Below, in pieces: positions 49,401 through 58,678 of a stretch of DNA of 64,000 nucleotides. The stretch spans positions 124,001 to 188,000 of the forward strand of contig NZ_JBBMFK010000002.1 in NCBI RefSeq assembly GCF_040096055.1, written 5' to 3'. The stretch comes from Pseudoflavonifractor intestinihominis. Lineage in GTDB: Bacteria; Bacillota; Clostridia; Oscillospirales; Oscillospiraceae. How positions within the stretch are numbered: position 1 is the stretch's first letter; each line of letters starts with the position of its first letter. Below the pieces are notes generated by a model. That model was not told the origin of the DNA. It searched no databases and saw only the letters and a program-made list of their open reading frames with translations. The position numbers were made by a program, and so were the translations under genes.

Positions 49401-50324
49401 TCAGGGAAACTGGACCGACACATCTCCCATTCCGCTGGACAGTTCCATGCTTCCCCGCTCACCATCCTGGGAAAAGGATGTGCCCAGGCTCCGGCCGTTC
49501 ACCATCACCTGGCCCAGGTCCGTGCTCAGGCCGTACTCGTACCACTGCTCTTCCCGGGCCGGCTTCACACTGATATCGCCCAGGTCCGCCGTTACGCTGA
49601 CCTTCTCGCCCAGCTCGCCCTCCAGGGAGAACGAGCCCGTGCTGCCGGTGACGGTCAGACGGTCGGCCACTGCCATGCCGGTGGCCGTCATATTTCCCAT
49701 GGCCAGCTCCGCCTCCAGCTCGCCCGCCTCTATGCCCGTCAGGCTCAGGGAGCCGCAGTTCAGCGTCAGCACTGCGCTGTCCACCCGCAGCTCGCTGCCG
49801 TTCACCTCGCCCAGGTCTGCCGTAGCGGTCAGGTTGTCTGCCCGGAGGCCGTCCAGGGTCAGGCTGCCCAGGCTGCTGGCGATATCCGCGTCCGTCAGGG
49901 CAGCGCCGTCAGGCAGAAAAATCTCCACGCTGCCCCCCTTCTGCGTCGACAGCACCCCTGCGGGCCGGTCGTCCCACACCTTCAGCACACCGTCCTCCAG
50001 CGCGTACTTCAGCTCCACGCTTCCGTCCCGCAGGCGCATGCCATAGGTCTCGCCGGTCGTGACGGTGACATTGCCGGCAGACAGGTTGACCTCCAGTCTG
50101 GTGAACGGCTCCAGCTCCATATTTTTCTCCACAGACGCCACCTCCTCCATAGAATTCCAGCCGGAAAAACGGATCCCGTCCCAGCCTACGCGGATGTGCT
50201 CTTTCCCCACCGGAACCTCGATGTGGGTGTCCGCCCCCATGTACCAGCCGATCCCTGTGAGCACTCCGCCGATGAGAAACAGCGGCGCGGCAATGCCTGC
50301 GATCACCTTGGCGAATTTCTTCAT
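49401..50324 (-). CDS. DUF4097 beta-repeat membrane protein
   Basis: A 307-residue protein with one N-terminal membrane helix (about 7-29) and an outer domain of repeated short beta strands (motifs such as LEVNLSAGNVTV, TADLGEVNGSEL, ELAMGNMTATG and TADLGDISV), the pattern of DUF4097/adhesin-like right-handed beta helices. Function is unknown. It overlaps the preceding DUF1700 gene by four bases; this pair occurs widely in Firmicutes, usually with a PadR-type regulator, which is absent here. Confidence 0.8.
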   Translation of the reverse strand: MKKFAKVIAGIAAPLFLIGGVLTGIGWYMGADTHIEVPVGKEHIRVGWDGIRFSGWNSMEEVASVEKNMELEPFTRLEVNLSAGNVTVTTGETYGMRLRDGSVELKYALEDGVLKVWDDRPAGVLSTQKGGSVEIFLPDGAALTDADIASSLGSLTLDGLRADNLTATADLGEVNGSELRVDSAVLTLNCGSLSLTGIEAGELEAELAMGNMTATGMAVADRLTVTGSTGSFSLEGELGEKVSVTADLGDISVKPAREEQWYEYGLSTDLGQVMVNGRSLGTSFSQDGERGSMELSSGMGDVSVQFP

Positions 50325-50890
50325 GCCGCTTCCCCCTCTCTCACGCCGCCGGAGAACATGCGGCGCACCAGAGCCGCCATTCCCTTATACCAGAGCACAC
50401 ACAGCGCCGCGCCGCCCAGGAAGAGCAGCAGCCCCATTGCCGCCGCAAGGAAGCCCAGGCCGCAGAAGAACACCATGGTGGGGATGCTGTAAAAGACCTG
50501 GGTAAAGCCGCACCACATGCTGAAGAGCCCGCCGCCCACACAGGCCACTCCTCCGGCAGCGACGCAGACCCCTATCCCCAGCAGGCCCACCACCACCGTC
50601 AGCAGCACAGGCACCCAGATGGGTGAGAGCACGATGACCGCCGCGATCCGGCCGCCGGTCCAGCGGCGGGGTTCCCGCAGGTCCCGGCCGCCGGTCCGGG
50701 GCATGGCGCCCAGGATACGGGCCGCCGCCTCGTCCGGCGTGCCCAGCTCCTCCTCCGCCCTCCATGCCTGGTCGGGTCCTTTCTCCTCGAAGTACTCCTT
50801 ATAATACTTCAGGATGCTCTCCAGCTGCCGGTTGGATATCCGGCCGGTGAGATAGCCTGAGAGCTGGCTCAGATACTCCTGCTCACCCAT
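50321..50890 (-). CDS. DUF1700-family membrane protein
   Basis: A 189-residue protein. The N-terminal 60 residues form the helical DUF1700 start (EYLSQLSGYLTGRISNRQLESILKYYKEYFEEKG), followed by a stretch with EELGTPDEAAARILG and then about three membrane helices (100-180). Start at 50890, where GGGGGAAGCGAC precedes the ATG; the frame from 50941 adds a low-complexity extension. Coupled to the DUF4097 gene; the two may form a membrane complex of unknown role. Confidence 0.82.
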   Translation of the reverse strand: MGEQEYLSQLSGYLTGRISNRQLESILKYYKEYFEEKGPDQAWRAEEELGTPDEAAARILGAMPRTGGRDLREPRRWTGGRIAAVIVLSPIWVPVLLTVVVGLLGIGVCVAAGGVACVGGGLFSMWCGFTQVFYSIPTMVFFCGLGFLAAAMGLLLFLGGAALCVLWYKGMAALVRRMFSGGVREGEAA

Positions 50891-51189
50891 GTCGCTTCCC
50901 CCTGTCCCTGCACCGGCGTATGTCCTGCGACAGACCCCCAACGCGGTGATTTTATATTTTTATTATATCGGTCTTTTCTTTATGGACCATGGAGAGATTC
51001 TTAAAATCAGATGAAAATCCGCCTGTTCTCCTGTTTTTGCGTTCTCCTTTCCCCCTAATGTCGTTTTTCTCCTCACCCGGAAAACAATTCCTCTCTTTTG
51101 TCCGTTTTCCCACGTTTTCACCAAATTTCGTTCCGTTCCGCTTCTTAAATTTCCATGTTCGGAATACCCGGTAATTTACTAGGTTAGGC
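50891..51189. other. AT-rich divergent intergenic region
   Basis: About 300 bases without a gene. Near 50951-50970 there is a TA-rich block (TATATTTTTATTATATCGG) that on the minus strand contains TATAAT, a possible -10 for the DUF1700 gene, but no good -35 is seen. The rest is pyrimidine-rich on the plus strand. A short open frame (50989-51174) has no ribosome site and is not called. Confidence 0.5.
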
Positions 51190-51218
51190 TTGTAATCTCC
51201 GCGTTTTTGTTATATTAT
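51190..51218 (+). promoter_or_regulatory. Possible promoter of the activase operon
   Basis: TTGTAA (51190-51195), 17-base spacer, TATTAT (51213-51218), about 48 bases upstream of the ATG at 51267. The match is moderate. Confidence 0.5.
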
Positions 51219-51266
51219 GTAATGAACAACCGAAATAACCCACCATGGGATTTTAGGAGTGACCCT

Positions 51267-54230
51267 ATGAGCCTGCGCATCGGTATCGACATCGGCTCCA
51301 CCACCGTCAAGGTCGTGGTGCTGGATGAACAGAACAAGCTGCTGTTCCGCTCCTACGAGCGGCACTATTCCAAGGCCCGGGAGCGGGCCTGCGAGACCCT
51401 CCACTCCATTCAGGATATGCTGAAGGGACAGATGGTCCGGATGGTCATCACCGGCTCCGCCGGTCTGGGCGTGGCCAAGGCCGCCGACGTGGACTTCGTC
51501 CAGGAGGTGTACGCCACCGCCGCCGCCGTCCGCGCCTACTACCCGGACACCGACGCCGTCATCGAGCTGGGCGGCGAGGACGCCAAGATCATCTTCTTCG
51601 GCGGCGCCCTGGAGGAGCGGATGAACGGCTCCTGTGCCGGCGGCACCGGCGCCTTCATCGACCAGATGGCCACCCTGCTGAACGTCTCCGTCAATGAGCT
51701 GGACGAGCTGAGCCTGAAGCACGAGAAGATCTACCCCATTGCCTCCCGCTGCGGCGTGTTCGCCAAGAGCGACATCCAGCCCATCCTCAACCAGGGCGGC
51801 CGCAAGGAGGACGTGGCCGCCTCCATCTTCCAGGCCGTGGTGGACCAGACCGTGGCCGGTCTGACCCAGGGCCGGGAGCTCAAGGGCAAGATCGTGTTCC
51901 TGGGCGGCCCCCTCCACTTCCTCATGGGCCTGCGGCAGCGGTTCGTGGAGACCCTGAAGCTGGACGATGAGCACGCCATCTTCCCCGAGGACGGCGACTG
52001 TTTCGCCGGTATCGGCGCGGCCCTGTGCTCCTCCGACTACCCCGAGCACCCCTTTGACGACCTGCTCAAGCGTCTGGAGGAGAGCGTGGACGCCACCAAT
52101 ACGGTGGACACCATGCCCCCCCTCTTCACCGACAAGGCCGACTACGACGCCTTCCTGGCCCGCCACAACGCCAACCACCCCCCCGAGGCGGATATCCATA
52201 CATACACCGGCGACGCCTTCCTGGGCATCGACGCCGGCTCCACCACCACCAAGGTGGCCCTCATCGCCCCCGACGGCGGCCTGCTCTACACCTACTACCA
52301 CTCCAACCTGGGCAACCCGGTGGCCGTGGTACTGGAGCAGCTGAAGGAGATCTACAAGCTGTGCGGCGACCGGATCACCATCAAGGGCTCCGCCGTCACC
52401 GGCTACGGCGAAGACCTGATCAAGAACGCCTTCGGCTGCGACCTGGGCCTGGTGGAGACCGTGGCCCACTACAACGCCGCCCGCCACTTCAACCCCGACG
52501 TGGACTTCATCATCGACATCGGCGGCCAGGACATGAAGTGCTTCAAGATCCGCAACGGCGCGGTGGACTCCATCATGCTCAACGAGGCCTGCTCCTCCGG
52601 CTGCGGCTCCTTTATCGAGACCTTCGCCAAGGCCCTGGGCTACTCCATCGCCGACTTCGCCAAGCTGGGCCTCTTCGCCAAGCACCCGGTGAACCTGGGC
52701 TCCCGCTGCACCGTGTTCATGAACTCCAGCGTAAAGCAGGCCCAGAAGGACGGCGCCAGCGTGGAGGACATCTCCGCCGGTCTGTCCATCTCCATCGTCA
52801 AGAACGCGGTGTACAAGGTCATCCGCGCCGCCAGCGCCGACGACCTGGGCAAGCACATCGTGGTCCAGGGCGGCACCTTCCACAACGACGCCGTGCTCCG
52901 GGCCTTTGAGCTGGAGCTGGGCCGGAACGTGACCCGCCCCACCATCGCCGGCATCATGGGCGCCTTCGGCGCCGCCCTGGCCGCCCGCGACCTGCATCTG
53001 AACGCCAGCGGCCTGCTCAGCGAAAAGGCTTTACAGTCCTTCACCCACACCGCTAAGCCCGTCACCTGCGGCCTGTGCACCAACCACTGCGCCCTCACCG
53101 TCAACCAGTTCGACGGCGGCCGGAAGTTCATCTCGGGCAACCGCTGCTCCCGCCCCCTGGGCAAGGAGAAGGTGGAGCTGCCCGACCTGATGAACTACAA
53201 GTACAAGAAGCTCCGGGCCATGCACGGCAAGGGCGAGGGCACCGGCGTCCGGGGCCGGATGGGCATCCCCTTCGGCCTGAACATGTACGAGAACCTGCCC
53301 TTCTGGTTCACCTTCTTCACCAAGCTCAACTTCGAGGTGGTCCTCTCCCCCGAGTCCTCCCGAAAGCTCTACATCAAGGGCCAGCACACCATCCCCTCCG
53401 ACACGGTGTGCTACCCCGCCAAGCTGCTCCACGGCCACGTGGAGGCCCTGGTGGAGGAGGGCGTGGACGCCATCTGGTACCCCTGTATGTCCTACAACAA
53501 CGACGAGGGCATCGGCGACAACCACTTCAACTGCCCCGTGGTGGCCTACTACCCCGAGCTGCTGGCCGCCAACGTGCCCGCCCTGAAGCAGACCAAGTTC
53601 CTCAACCCCTACGTGGGCCTGTGGCGCCACAAGGACTTTGCCAAGCGCATCGCCAAGATGATGGAGGAGGAGTTCTCCATCCCCAAGCGGGAGACCCTGG
53701 CCGCGGCCAAGGCCGCCTATGCCGCCTACGACGCCTACGTCCACGACGTGCGCTCCACCGGCAAGAAGTACATCGAGTACGCCCGGGCCATGAACATGCC
53801 CATCCTGGTGGTCTGCGGCCGCCCCTACCACATCGACCCGGAGATCAACCACGGCATTAACGACCTTATCACCTCCTTCGGCTTTGTGCTCATCACCGAG
53901 GACGCCCTCTCCTACCTGGAGGGCTACGCCCCCCGGAAGGTGCTCAACCAGTGGACCTTCCAGAGCCGCATGTACAACGCCGCCCGCTATGTCTGCACCC
54001 AGCCCGACATGCAGGTGGTCCAGCTGGTCTCCTTCGGCTGCGGCACCGACGCCATCACCACCGACGAGATGCGCTCCATCCTGGAGAGCGGCGGCAAGCT
54101 GTACACCCAGCTGAAGATCGACGACATCAGCAACCTGGGCGCGGTACGCATCCGTATCCGCTCCCTCATCGCCGCCATCGACGCCCGCAAGCAGCAGGCC
54201 CGCAGCGGCCAGGACGCCGCCAACGCCTGA
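51267..54230 (+). CDS. 2-hydroxyacyl-CoA dehydratase activase-related protein, double ASKHA domain
   Basis: A 987-residue protein. Two ASKHA ATPase domains lie in tandem, beginning IGIDIGSTTVKVVVLDE (residue 4) and FLGIDAGSTTTKVALIAPD (near 317). Each resembles the HgdC activator that injects an electron into 2-hydroxyacyl-CoA dehydratases using ATP. Cluster-type cysteines occur in GSCAGGTGAFIDQM (near 121), CSSGCGSFIE (near 441) and a CGLCTNHC...NRC group near 600. A C-terminal DUF2229-like domain follows from about 660. TTAGGAGTGACCC precedes the ATG. The substrate is unknown; the family is widespread and uncharacterised. Confidence 0.85.
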   Translation: MSLRIGIDIGSTTVKVVVLDEQNKLLFRSYERHYSKARERACETLHSIQDMLKGQMVRMVITGSAGLGVAKAADVDFVQEVYATAAAVRAYYPDTDAVIELGGEDAKIIFFGGALEERMNGSCAGGTGAFIDQMATLLNVSVNELDELSLKHEKIYPIASRCGVFAKSDIQPILNQGGRKEDVAASIFQAVVDQTVAGLTQGRELKGKIVFLGGPLHFLMGLRQRFVETLKLDDEHAIFPEDGDCFAGIGAALCSSDYPEHPFDDLLKRLEESVDATNTVDTMPPLFTDKADYDAFLARHNANHPPEADIHTYTGDAFLGIDAGSTTTKVALIAPDGGLLYTYYHSNLGNPVAVVLEQLKEIYKLCGDRITIKGSAVTGYGEDLIKNAFGCDLGLVETVAHYNAARHFNPDVDFIIDIGGQDMKCFKIRNGAVDSIMLNEACSSGCGSFIETFAKALGYSIADFAKLGLFAKHPVNLGSRCTVFMNSSVKQAQKDGASVEDISAGLSISIVKNAVYKVIRAASADDLGKHIVVQGGTFHNDAVLRAFELELGRNVTRPTIAGIMGAFGAALAARDLHLNASGLLSEKALQSFTHTAKPVTCGLCTNHCALTVNQFDGGRKFISGNRCSRPLGKEKVELPDLMNYKYKKLRAMHGKGEGTGVRGRMGIPFGLNMYENLPFWFTFFTKLNFEVVLSPESSRKLYIKGQHTIPSDTVCYPAKLLHGHVEALVEEGVDAIWYPCMSYNNDEGIGDNHFNCPVVAYYPELLAANVPALKQTKFLNPYVGLWRHKDFAKRIAKMMEEEFSIPKRETLAAAKAAYAAYDAYVHDVRSTGKKYIEYARAMNMPILVVCGRPYHIDPEINHGINDLITSFGFVLITEDALSYLEGYAPRKVLNQWTFQSRMYNAARYVCTQPDMQVVQLVSFGCGTDAITTDEMRSILESGGKLYTQLKIDDISNLGAVRIRIRSLIAAIDARKQQARSGQDAANA

Positions 54231-54304
54231 CAGGGCGGCCCCTTCCTCTCAGAATCCCCCACGCCCCAGGGGCGTGAATGTATGCGGAAAGGACTTAGCT
54301 TTCT

Positions 54305-55615
54305 ATGGCAAAACTGGAATACGACAAGACCGGCCGCCTTCTCTTCACCAAGGAGATGAAGGAGGAGTACACCCTTCTGGTGCCCCAGATGCTGCCCATG
54401 CACTTCGCCATGCTGGTGCGCATCATGCAGACCGAGGGGTACAAGGTGGAGATGCTCAACACCTCCGGCAAGAGCATCCTGGACTACGGACAGAAGTACG
54501 TCCACAACGACGCCTGCTTCCCCGCCATTCTGGTCATCGGCCAGCTCATCGACGCGGTGAAGAGCGGCAAGTACGATCCCCATAAGGTTGCCCTGGTCAT
54601 CACCCAGACCGGCGGCGGCTGCCGCGCCTCCAACTACATCCACATGCTCCGCAAGGCCCTGGAAAAGGCCGACCTGGCCTATGTGCCCGTCATCTCGGTG
54701 AACCTGTCCGGCCTGGAGCACAACCCCGGCTTCAAGCTGTCCCTGGGCTTTATCCGCAAGGCCGTGTTCGCCGTGTTCTACGGCGACATCCTCATGAATA
54801 TCTCCAACCAGGTCCGGCCCTATGAGGTCAACCCCGGCGACACCGATCAGGCCATCGAGGACTGCATGGACTTCCTCCTGGCGGAGATGAACGTGGGCAG
54901 GGGCATGAACCACAAGTCCATGATCGCCAACTTCGAGCGCATCATCGACCGGTTCAAGGCCGTCCCCGTGGCCGGAGAGCAGAAGGTCCGGGTGGGCGTG
55001 GTCGGCGAGATCTACGTCAAATACTCCCCCCTGGGCAACAACAACCTGGAGAAGTTCCTCCTCTCCGAGGGCGCCGAGCCCGTGGTGCCCGGTCTGGCCG
55101 ACTTCGTCATCTTCAAGATCTTCAACCGTGACGTGGATGTGGACATCTACGGCGGCAAGTGGATCAAGCAGGCGGTGTGCCGGGTGTTCGCCGGGTACAT
55201 CAAGAAGAAGCAGCGGGCCATGATCGACACCATCAAGCGCTCCGGCCGCTTCCGCGCCCCCGGCGACTTTGACGAGCTCCACAGCTACATCAAGGGCTAT
55301 CTGGGCGACGGCAACAAGATGGGCGAGGGCTGGCTCCTCACCGCTGAGATGCTGGAGCTCATCCACACCGGCGTGCCCAACATCGTGTGCACCCAGCCCT
55401 TCGGCTGCCTGCCCAACCACATCGTGGGCAAGGGCATGATCCGCAAGCTAAAGGACGACTACCCCTGGAGCAACATCGTGGCCATCGACTATGATCCCGG
55501 CGCCACCAAGATCAACCAGGAGAACCGGATCAAGCTCATGCTGGCCAACGCCCGCGGCCTGGCCAAGCAGCACGAGGAGGAGGCCGCCCGGGAGCAGGAG
55601 CCCGCCGGCGTATGA
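54305..55615 (+). CDS. 2-hydroxyacyl-CoA dehydratase (HgdB)-like partner protein
   Basis: A 436-residue protein with HgdB-like cysteines: NDACFPAILVIGQ, QTGGGCRASNY and CTQPFGCLPNHI. In dehydratases such cysteines bind a [4Fe-4S] cluster. In many Clostridia this domain is fused to the C-terminus of the double-activase protein as one chain of about 1400 residues; here it is a separate gene 74 bases downstream. No hydroxyacyl-CoA pathway gene (CoA transferase, acyl-CoA dehydrogenase, Etf) is nearby, so a role in amino-acid fermentation is not indicated. Confidence 0.82.
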   Translation: MAKLEYDKTGRLLFTKEMKEEYTLLVPQMLPMHFAMLVRIMQTEGYKVEMLNTSGKSILDYGQKYVHNDACFPAILVIGQLIDAVKSGKYDPHKVALVITQTGGGCRASNYIHMLRKALEKADLAYVPVISVNLSGLEHNPGFKLSLGFIRKAVFAVFYGDILMNISNQVRPYEVNPGDTDQAIEDCMDFLLAEMNVGRGMNHKSMIANFERIIDRFKAVPVAGEQKVRVGVVGEIYVKYSPLGNNNLEKFLLSEGAEPVVPGLADFVIFKIFNRDVDVDIYGGKWIKQAVCRVFAGYIKKKQRAMIDTIKRSGRFRAPGDFDELHSYIKGYLGDGNKMGEGWLLTAEMLELIHTGVPNIVCTQPFGCLPNHIVGKGMIRKLKDDYPWSNIVAIDYDPGATKINQENRIKLMLANARGLAKQHEEEAAREQEPAGV

Positions 55616-56175
55616 ACGGCCTCCGCTTTGTAGATGCCTGCACCGACGAGCACTTCGCCGCCATGTCCCTCATCCATGCGCTGGGCTGGCGGGACACTTA
55701 CGTGGGCTATGTGCCCGACGACTATATGGCCCGGGAAATTACCGATGACCGGTGGACAAAGTTCTTTCGGGAGGACTACCAGACCGGGCGCTGTCATGGA
55801 CTTCTCCTTTACAGCGGCCACACCCCGGTGGCCGCTATCAACTACGGCCCCGCCCGCACGGAAAACTACAACGCGGGCACCAGCGAGGGCTCCGACTTCC
55901 CTAACGAGGCCTACCGGGGCTGGGGGGAGATCATCTCCTTCTACACCCACCCGGACCACCGGGGCAAAGGGTACGGCGGCCTGCTCTTTGAGGAGGCCCT
56001 CCGCCGTCTGAAGGCCGACGGCTTCCGCAACGCCTTTGTGTTCGTCCTGCGGGAGAACAGCGGCGCCCGGCGGTTCTACGCCGCCCACGGCTTCCAGTGG
56101 GACGGCACCCATGCAGATATTCCCTTCCCGCCTGACGCCATTTGTGTTGACTTGCGGTACACCAGGGCATTATAA
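55612..56175 (+). CDS. GNAT family N-acetyltransferase
   Basis: A 187-residue acetyltransferase. The acetyl-CoA loop HPDHRGKGYGGLLFEEALRRL is near residue 120, preceded by WGEIISFYTH and followed by LRENSGARRFYAAHGFQWDG, a full GNAT core. The substrate is unknown. It overlaps the preceding gene's stop by four bases (ATGA), so it is in the activase operon and is probably coupled to it. Confidence 0.87.
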   Translation: MNGLRFVDACTDEHFAAMSLIHALGWRDTYVGYVPDDYMAREITDDRWTKFFREDYQTGRCHGLLLYSGHTPVAAINYGPARTENYNAGTSEGSDFPNEAYRGWGEIISFYTHPDHRGKGYGGLLFEEALRRLKADGFRNAFVFVLRENSGARRFYAAHGFQWDGTHADIPFPPDAICVDLRYTRAL

Positions 56176-56251
56176 TAGTGCCATAAGTAAATGGCCGTCC
56201 GTTTTTCCCCTCGCCTTTTCCGGCGGCCCACAGGGATCAAAACCACTGTAA

Positions 56252-56290
56252 CAACGGGTTTTCCTCACAGAGGGAAACCCGTTGTTTTTT
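56252..56290 (+). terminator. Terminator upstream of the MATE gene
   Basis: CAACGGGTTT (56252-56261) with AAACCCGTTG (56275-56284), extended inward by three pairs, then TTTTTT (56285-56290). It ends the activase operon, though the MATE gene follows within 20 bases and has no obvious promoter of its own, so readthrough control is possible. Confidence 0.82.
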
Positions 56291-56310
56291 ACGAAAGGAA
56301 GATGAATTTG

Positions 56311-57675
56311 ATGGAAAACAAGATGGGCACCATGCCCATCCGGCGGCTCATCATCCACATGTCCTGGCCCATGATGCTCTCCATGCTGGTCCAGGCCCTG
56401 TACAACATGGTGGACAGCTACTTCGTCTCCCTCATCGACGACAGCGCCTTTGTGGCCCTGGGACTGGCCTACCCGGCCCAGACCATGATGGTGGCCATCT
56501 GCGTGGGCACCGGCGTGGGCGTCAACGCCATGCTCTCCCGCCGCCTGGGAGAGAAAAAACCGGAGGCCGCCTGCGCCGTGGCCCTGAACGGCTACTTCCT
56601 CTATCTGCTCTCCTGGGTGGTCTTCCTCCTCTTCGGCCTGACCCTGGGTCCCCGCTTTGTGGGCTTCTTCAACAGCGACCCCCTGGTGCGGGAATACGGC
56701 GGACAGTACCTCACCATTGTGACCGTGTTCTCCCTGGGCGTATGCATGCAGTTCGCCGGCGAGCGGGTGCTCCAGGCAACGGGCAACGCGGTGGGGCCCA
56801 TGATCATCCAGGGCGTGGGCGCGGTGGTCAACCTGTTCCTGGACCCGGTGCTCATCTTCGGCCTGGGGCCCTTCCCCGCCCTGGGGGTGGCGGGCGCCGC
56901 CATCGCCACGGTCTTCGGCCAGCTGGTGGGCATGGCGGTGGGCTTTGTGCTGGTGGCCCGAAACAGGGTGATCCGGCTCACCCTGCGGGGCTTCCGCCCC
57001 TGCCCGGCCACCATCCTGGACATCTACCGCATCGGCGGCCCCGCCATTGTGATGCAGTCCCTGAGCACGGTGATGACCCTGGGCCTGAACAAGATCCTCA
57101 GCCTACCCAAAATGCTGGTGCTGTACGGCGACGCCCCCGTGTTCATCCTCTCCGCCTACTTCAAGCTCCAGTCCTTCGTCTTCATGCCGGTCTACGGCAT
57201 GAACAACGGCCTCACCCCCATCCTCAGCTACAACTACGGCGCCCGGCAGCGGGAGCGCATCGCCGGCGGCGTCCGCTTCGCCCTGGCCGCCGCCCTGTGC
57301 ATCATGGGGGTGGGCATGGTCATCTTCCTGCTCTTCCCCTGGCTGCTCATGGGGATCTTCAGCGCACCGGAGCTGGCCATGGCCATGGGCGTACCGGCCC
57401 TGCGGATCATCTCCCTCTCCTTCCTGTTCGCCGGGGTGTCTATCATCCTGGGCGCCGCCTTCCAGGCCCTGGGCGTGCCCATGTTCAGCCTGATCCTCTC
57501 CGTGCTGCGCCAGGCCGCCATCGTGCTGCCCGTCTGCCTGTTCTTCGTGTTCACCGCCCCTGAGCTGGTCTGGTGGTGCCTGCCCGTGGCCGAGGCGGTC
57601 TCCTGCGCCGTGGCCCTTGTCCTGTACCGCTGGGTCTACCACGCTAAAATCCTGCCCCTTGGGGCAGCTTCCTGA
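56311..57675 (+). CDS. MATE-family multidrug/cation efflux transporter
   Basis: A 454-residue protein with 12 predicted membrane helices in two six-helix bundles. It opens PIRRLIIHMSWPMMLSMLVQALYNMVDSYFVSLI, the usual MATE start, and has AGERVLQATGNAVGPMIIQGVGAVVNLFLDPVLIFGL and GMNNGLTPILSYNYGARQ, the DinF/NorM family patterns. It uses a Na+ or H+ gradient; the drug substrate cannot be inferred. Two start codons compete: ATG at 56302, directly after GGAAG, and ATG at 56311, better spaced, which I chose. Confidence 0.88.
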   Translation: MENKMGTMPIRRLIIHMSWPMMLSMLVQALYNMVDSYFVSLIDDSAFVALGLAYPAQTMMVAICVGTGVGVNAMLSRRLGEKKPEAACAVALNGYFLYLLSWVVFLLFGLTLGPRFVGFFNSDPLVREYGGQYLTIVTVFSLGVCMQFAGERVLQATGNAVGPMIIQGVGAVVNLFLDPVLIFGLGPFPALGVAGAAIATVFGQLVGMAVGFVLVARNRVIRLTLRGFRPCPATILDIYRIGGPAIVMQSLSTVMTLGLNKILSLPKMLVLYGDAPVFILSAYFKLQSFVFMPVYGMNNGLTPILSYNYGARQRERIAGGVRFALAAALCIMGVGMVIFLLFPWLLMGIFSAPELAMAMGVPALRIISLSFLFAGVSIILGAAFQALGVPMFSLILSVLRQAAIVLPVCLFFVFTAPELVWWCLPVAEAVSCAVALVLYRWVYHAKILPLGAAS

Positions 57676-57687
57676 GGAGGTCAATCT

Positions 57688-58551
57688 ATGAAGTCCCTGA
57701 TTCCCGCGCTTCTGGCCGCTGCGCTGCTCCTCTCCGCCTGCACCGGCGAGACGGCCGTCTCCCCTTCCCCGTCCCAATCCGCCCCTGTCTCCTCTGCCCG
57801 GCCCTCCGATGCGCCTCCCAGTTCCTCGGACGCTCCGGAGGCCCCCGCCTGGTGGGAGAATATCTCCACAGAGGACCTGCCGGACACCCTGTCCGCCGCG
57901 GAGGACGTCCAGGCGGGCAGCGGCAGCCTCTACCGGCTTGCCGAGCTGCCCGACCAAGACATCGTCCTCTACGGCTACGGCGGCGACTCCGACGGCGCGC
58001 CCTGCGGCGTTCTCCTGGCCCGGGGCGACACCCTCACCCCCTTTGACCAGGTCTGCCTCTCCGCCCAGCACCCCATGCTCCCCCAGCTGCGGTGGGACGA
58101 CCTGGACGGCGACGGCAGCGGGGAGCTGGCCGTGGTCTACCTGGTGTCCAACTCCGCCGGGTCCAGCGTGTTCGAGCTCCACGTCTACCGGCCCCTTTCC
58201 GACGGCGGCTGGGCGGACTGCGGCCTGCTGCCCGGCTACTACGGCCCCCTGCTGGACGGCCTGCTCTCCTTCTCCTACGACCACGATGAAAACACCGTCA
58301 CCATCACCGCCGGCAGCGAGAAGATCAGCGTCTGGTATGACGGCCCCAACGAGCCCGACGGCCTGGCCCCCGTGGGCGGCCTGGTGTTTTTCCGGTACGA
58401 GGACGGCGCCTATACCGCCGTGTTCGGCCTCCAGATCACCGCCGGGGATGCGTCCCCCGCGGACATCGGCACCCTCACCGCCCAGGTGTCCTACGATGGA
58501 GACGCCCTCACCCTGACCGACTTCCGCCTGAACGCCAACGGCGGCGTCTAA
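57688..58551 (+). CDS. Putative lipoprotein with an Asp-rich calcium-like motif
   Basis: A 287-residue secreted lipoprotein. The signal peptide ends in the lipobox LLLSAC, with the lipidated Cys near residue 18. A Ser/Pro-rich spacer of about 40 residues follows, then a beta-rich domain. A DLDGDGSGEL stretch near 139 is the Asp-rich loop of VCBS/FG-GAP-like repeats and may bind calcium. No enzyme motif is seen. TGAGGAGGTC lies upstream of the ATG, 12 bases after the MATE gene. Confidence 0.78.
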   Translation: MKSLIPALLAAALLLSACTGETAVSPSPSQSAPVSSARPSDAPPSSSDAPEAPAWWENISTEDLPDTLSAAEDVQAGSGSLYRLAELPDQDIVLYGYGGDSDGAPCGVLLARGDTLTPFDQVCLSAQHPMLPQLRWDDLDGDGSGELAVVYLVSNSAGSSVFELHVYRPLSDGGWADCGLLPGYYGPLLDGLLSFSYDHDENTVTITAGSEKISVWYDGPNEPDGLAPVGGLVFFRYEDGAYTAVFGLQITAGDASPADIGTLTAQVSYDGDALTLTDFRLNANGGV

Positions 58552-58557
58552 GCCGTG

Positions 58558-58592
58558 AAAAAAGAGACTGCGCCTGTTGCAGTCTCTTTTTT
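58558..58592 (+). terminator. Terminator after the lipoprotein gene
   Basis: AAAAAAGAGACTGC (58558-58571) with GCAGTCTCTTTTTT (58579-58592), seven-base loop, T-run at the end. Confidence 0.9.
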
Positions 58593-58614
58593 CTGTTTTA
58601 TGCCGACGTAACTA

Positions 58615-58643
58615 TTGACTTCTGCCCCACAATTTAGCATAAT
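58615..58643 (+). promoter_or_regulatory. Promoter of the phosphoketolase gene
   Basis: TTGACT (58615-58620), 17-base spacer, CATAAT (58638-58643). The leader is about 30 bases to the ATG at 58679, with GAGGAGG as ribosome site. Confidence 0.7.
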
Positions 58644-58678
58644 AATAGTGATCTCAAGCGTTCGAGGAGGCTCTTCCG

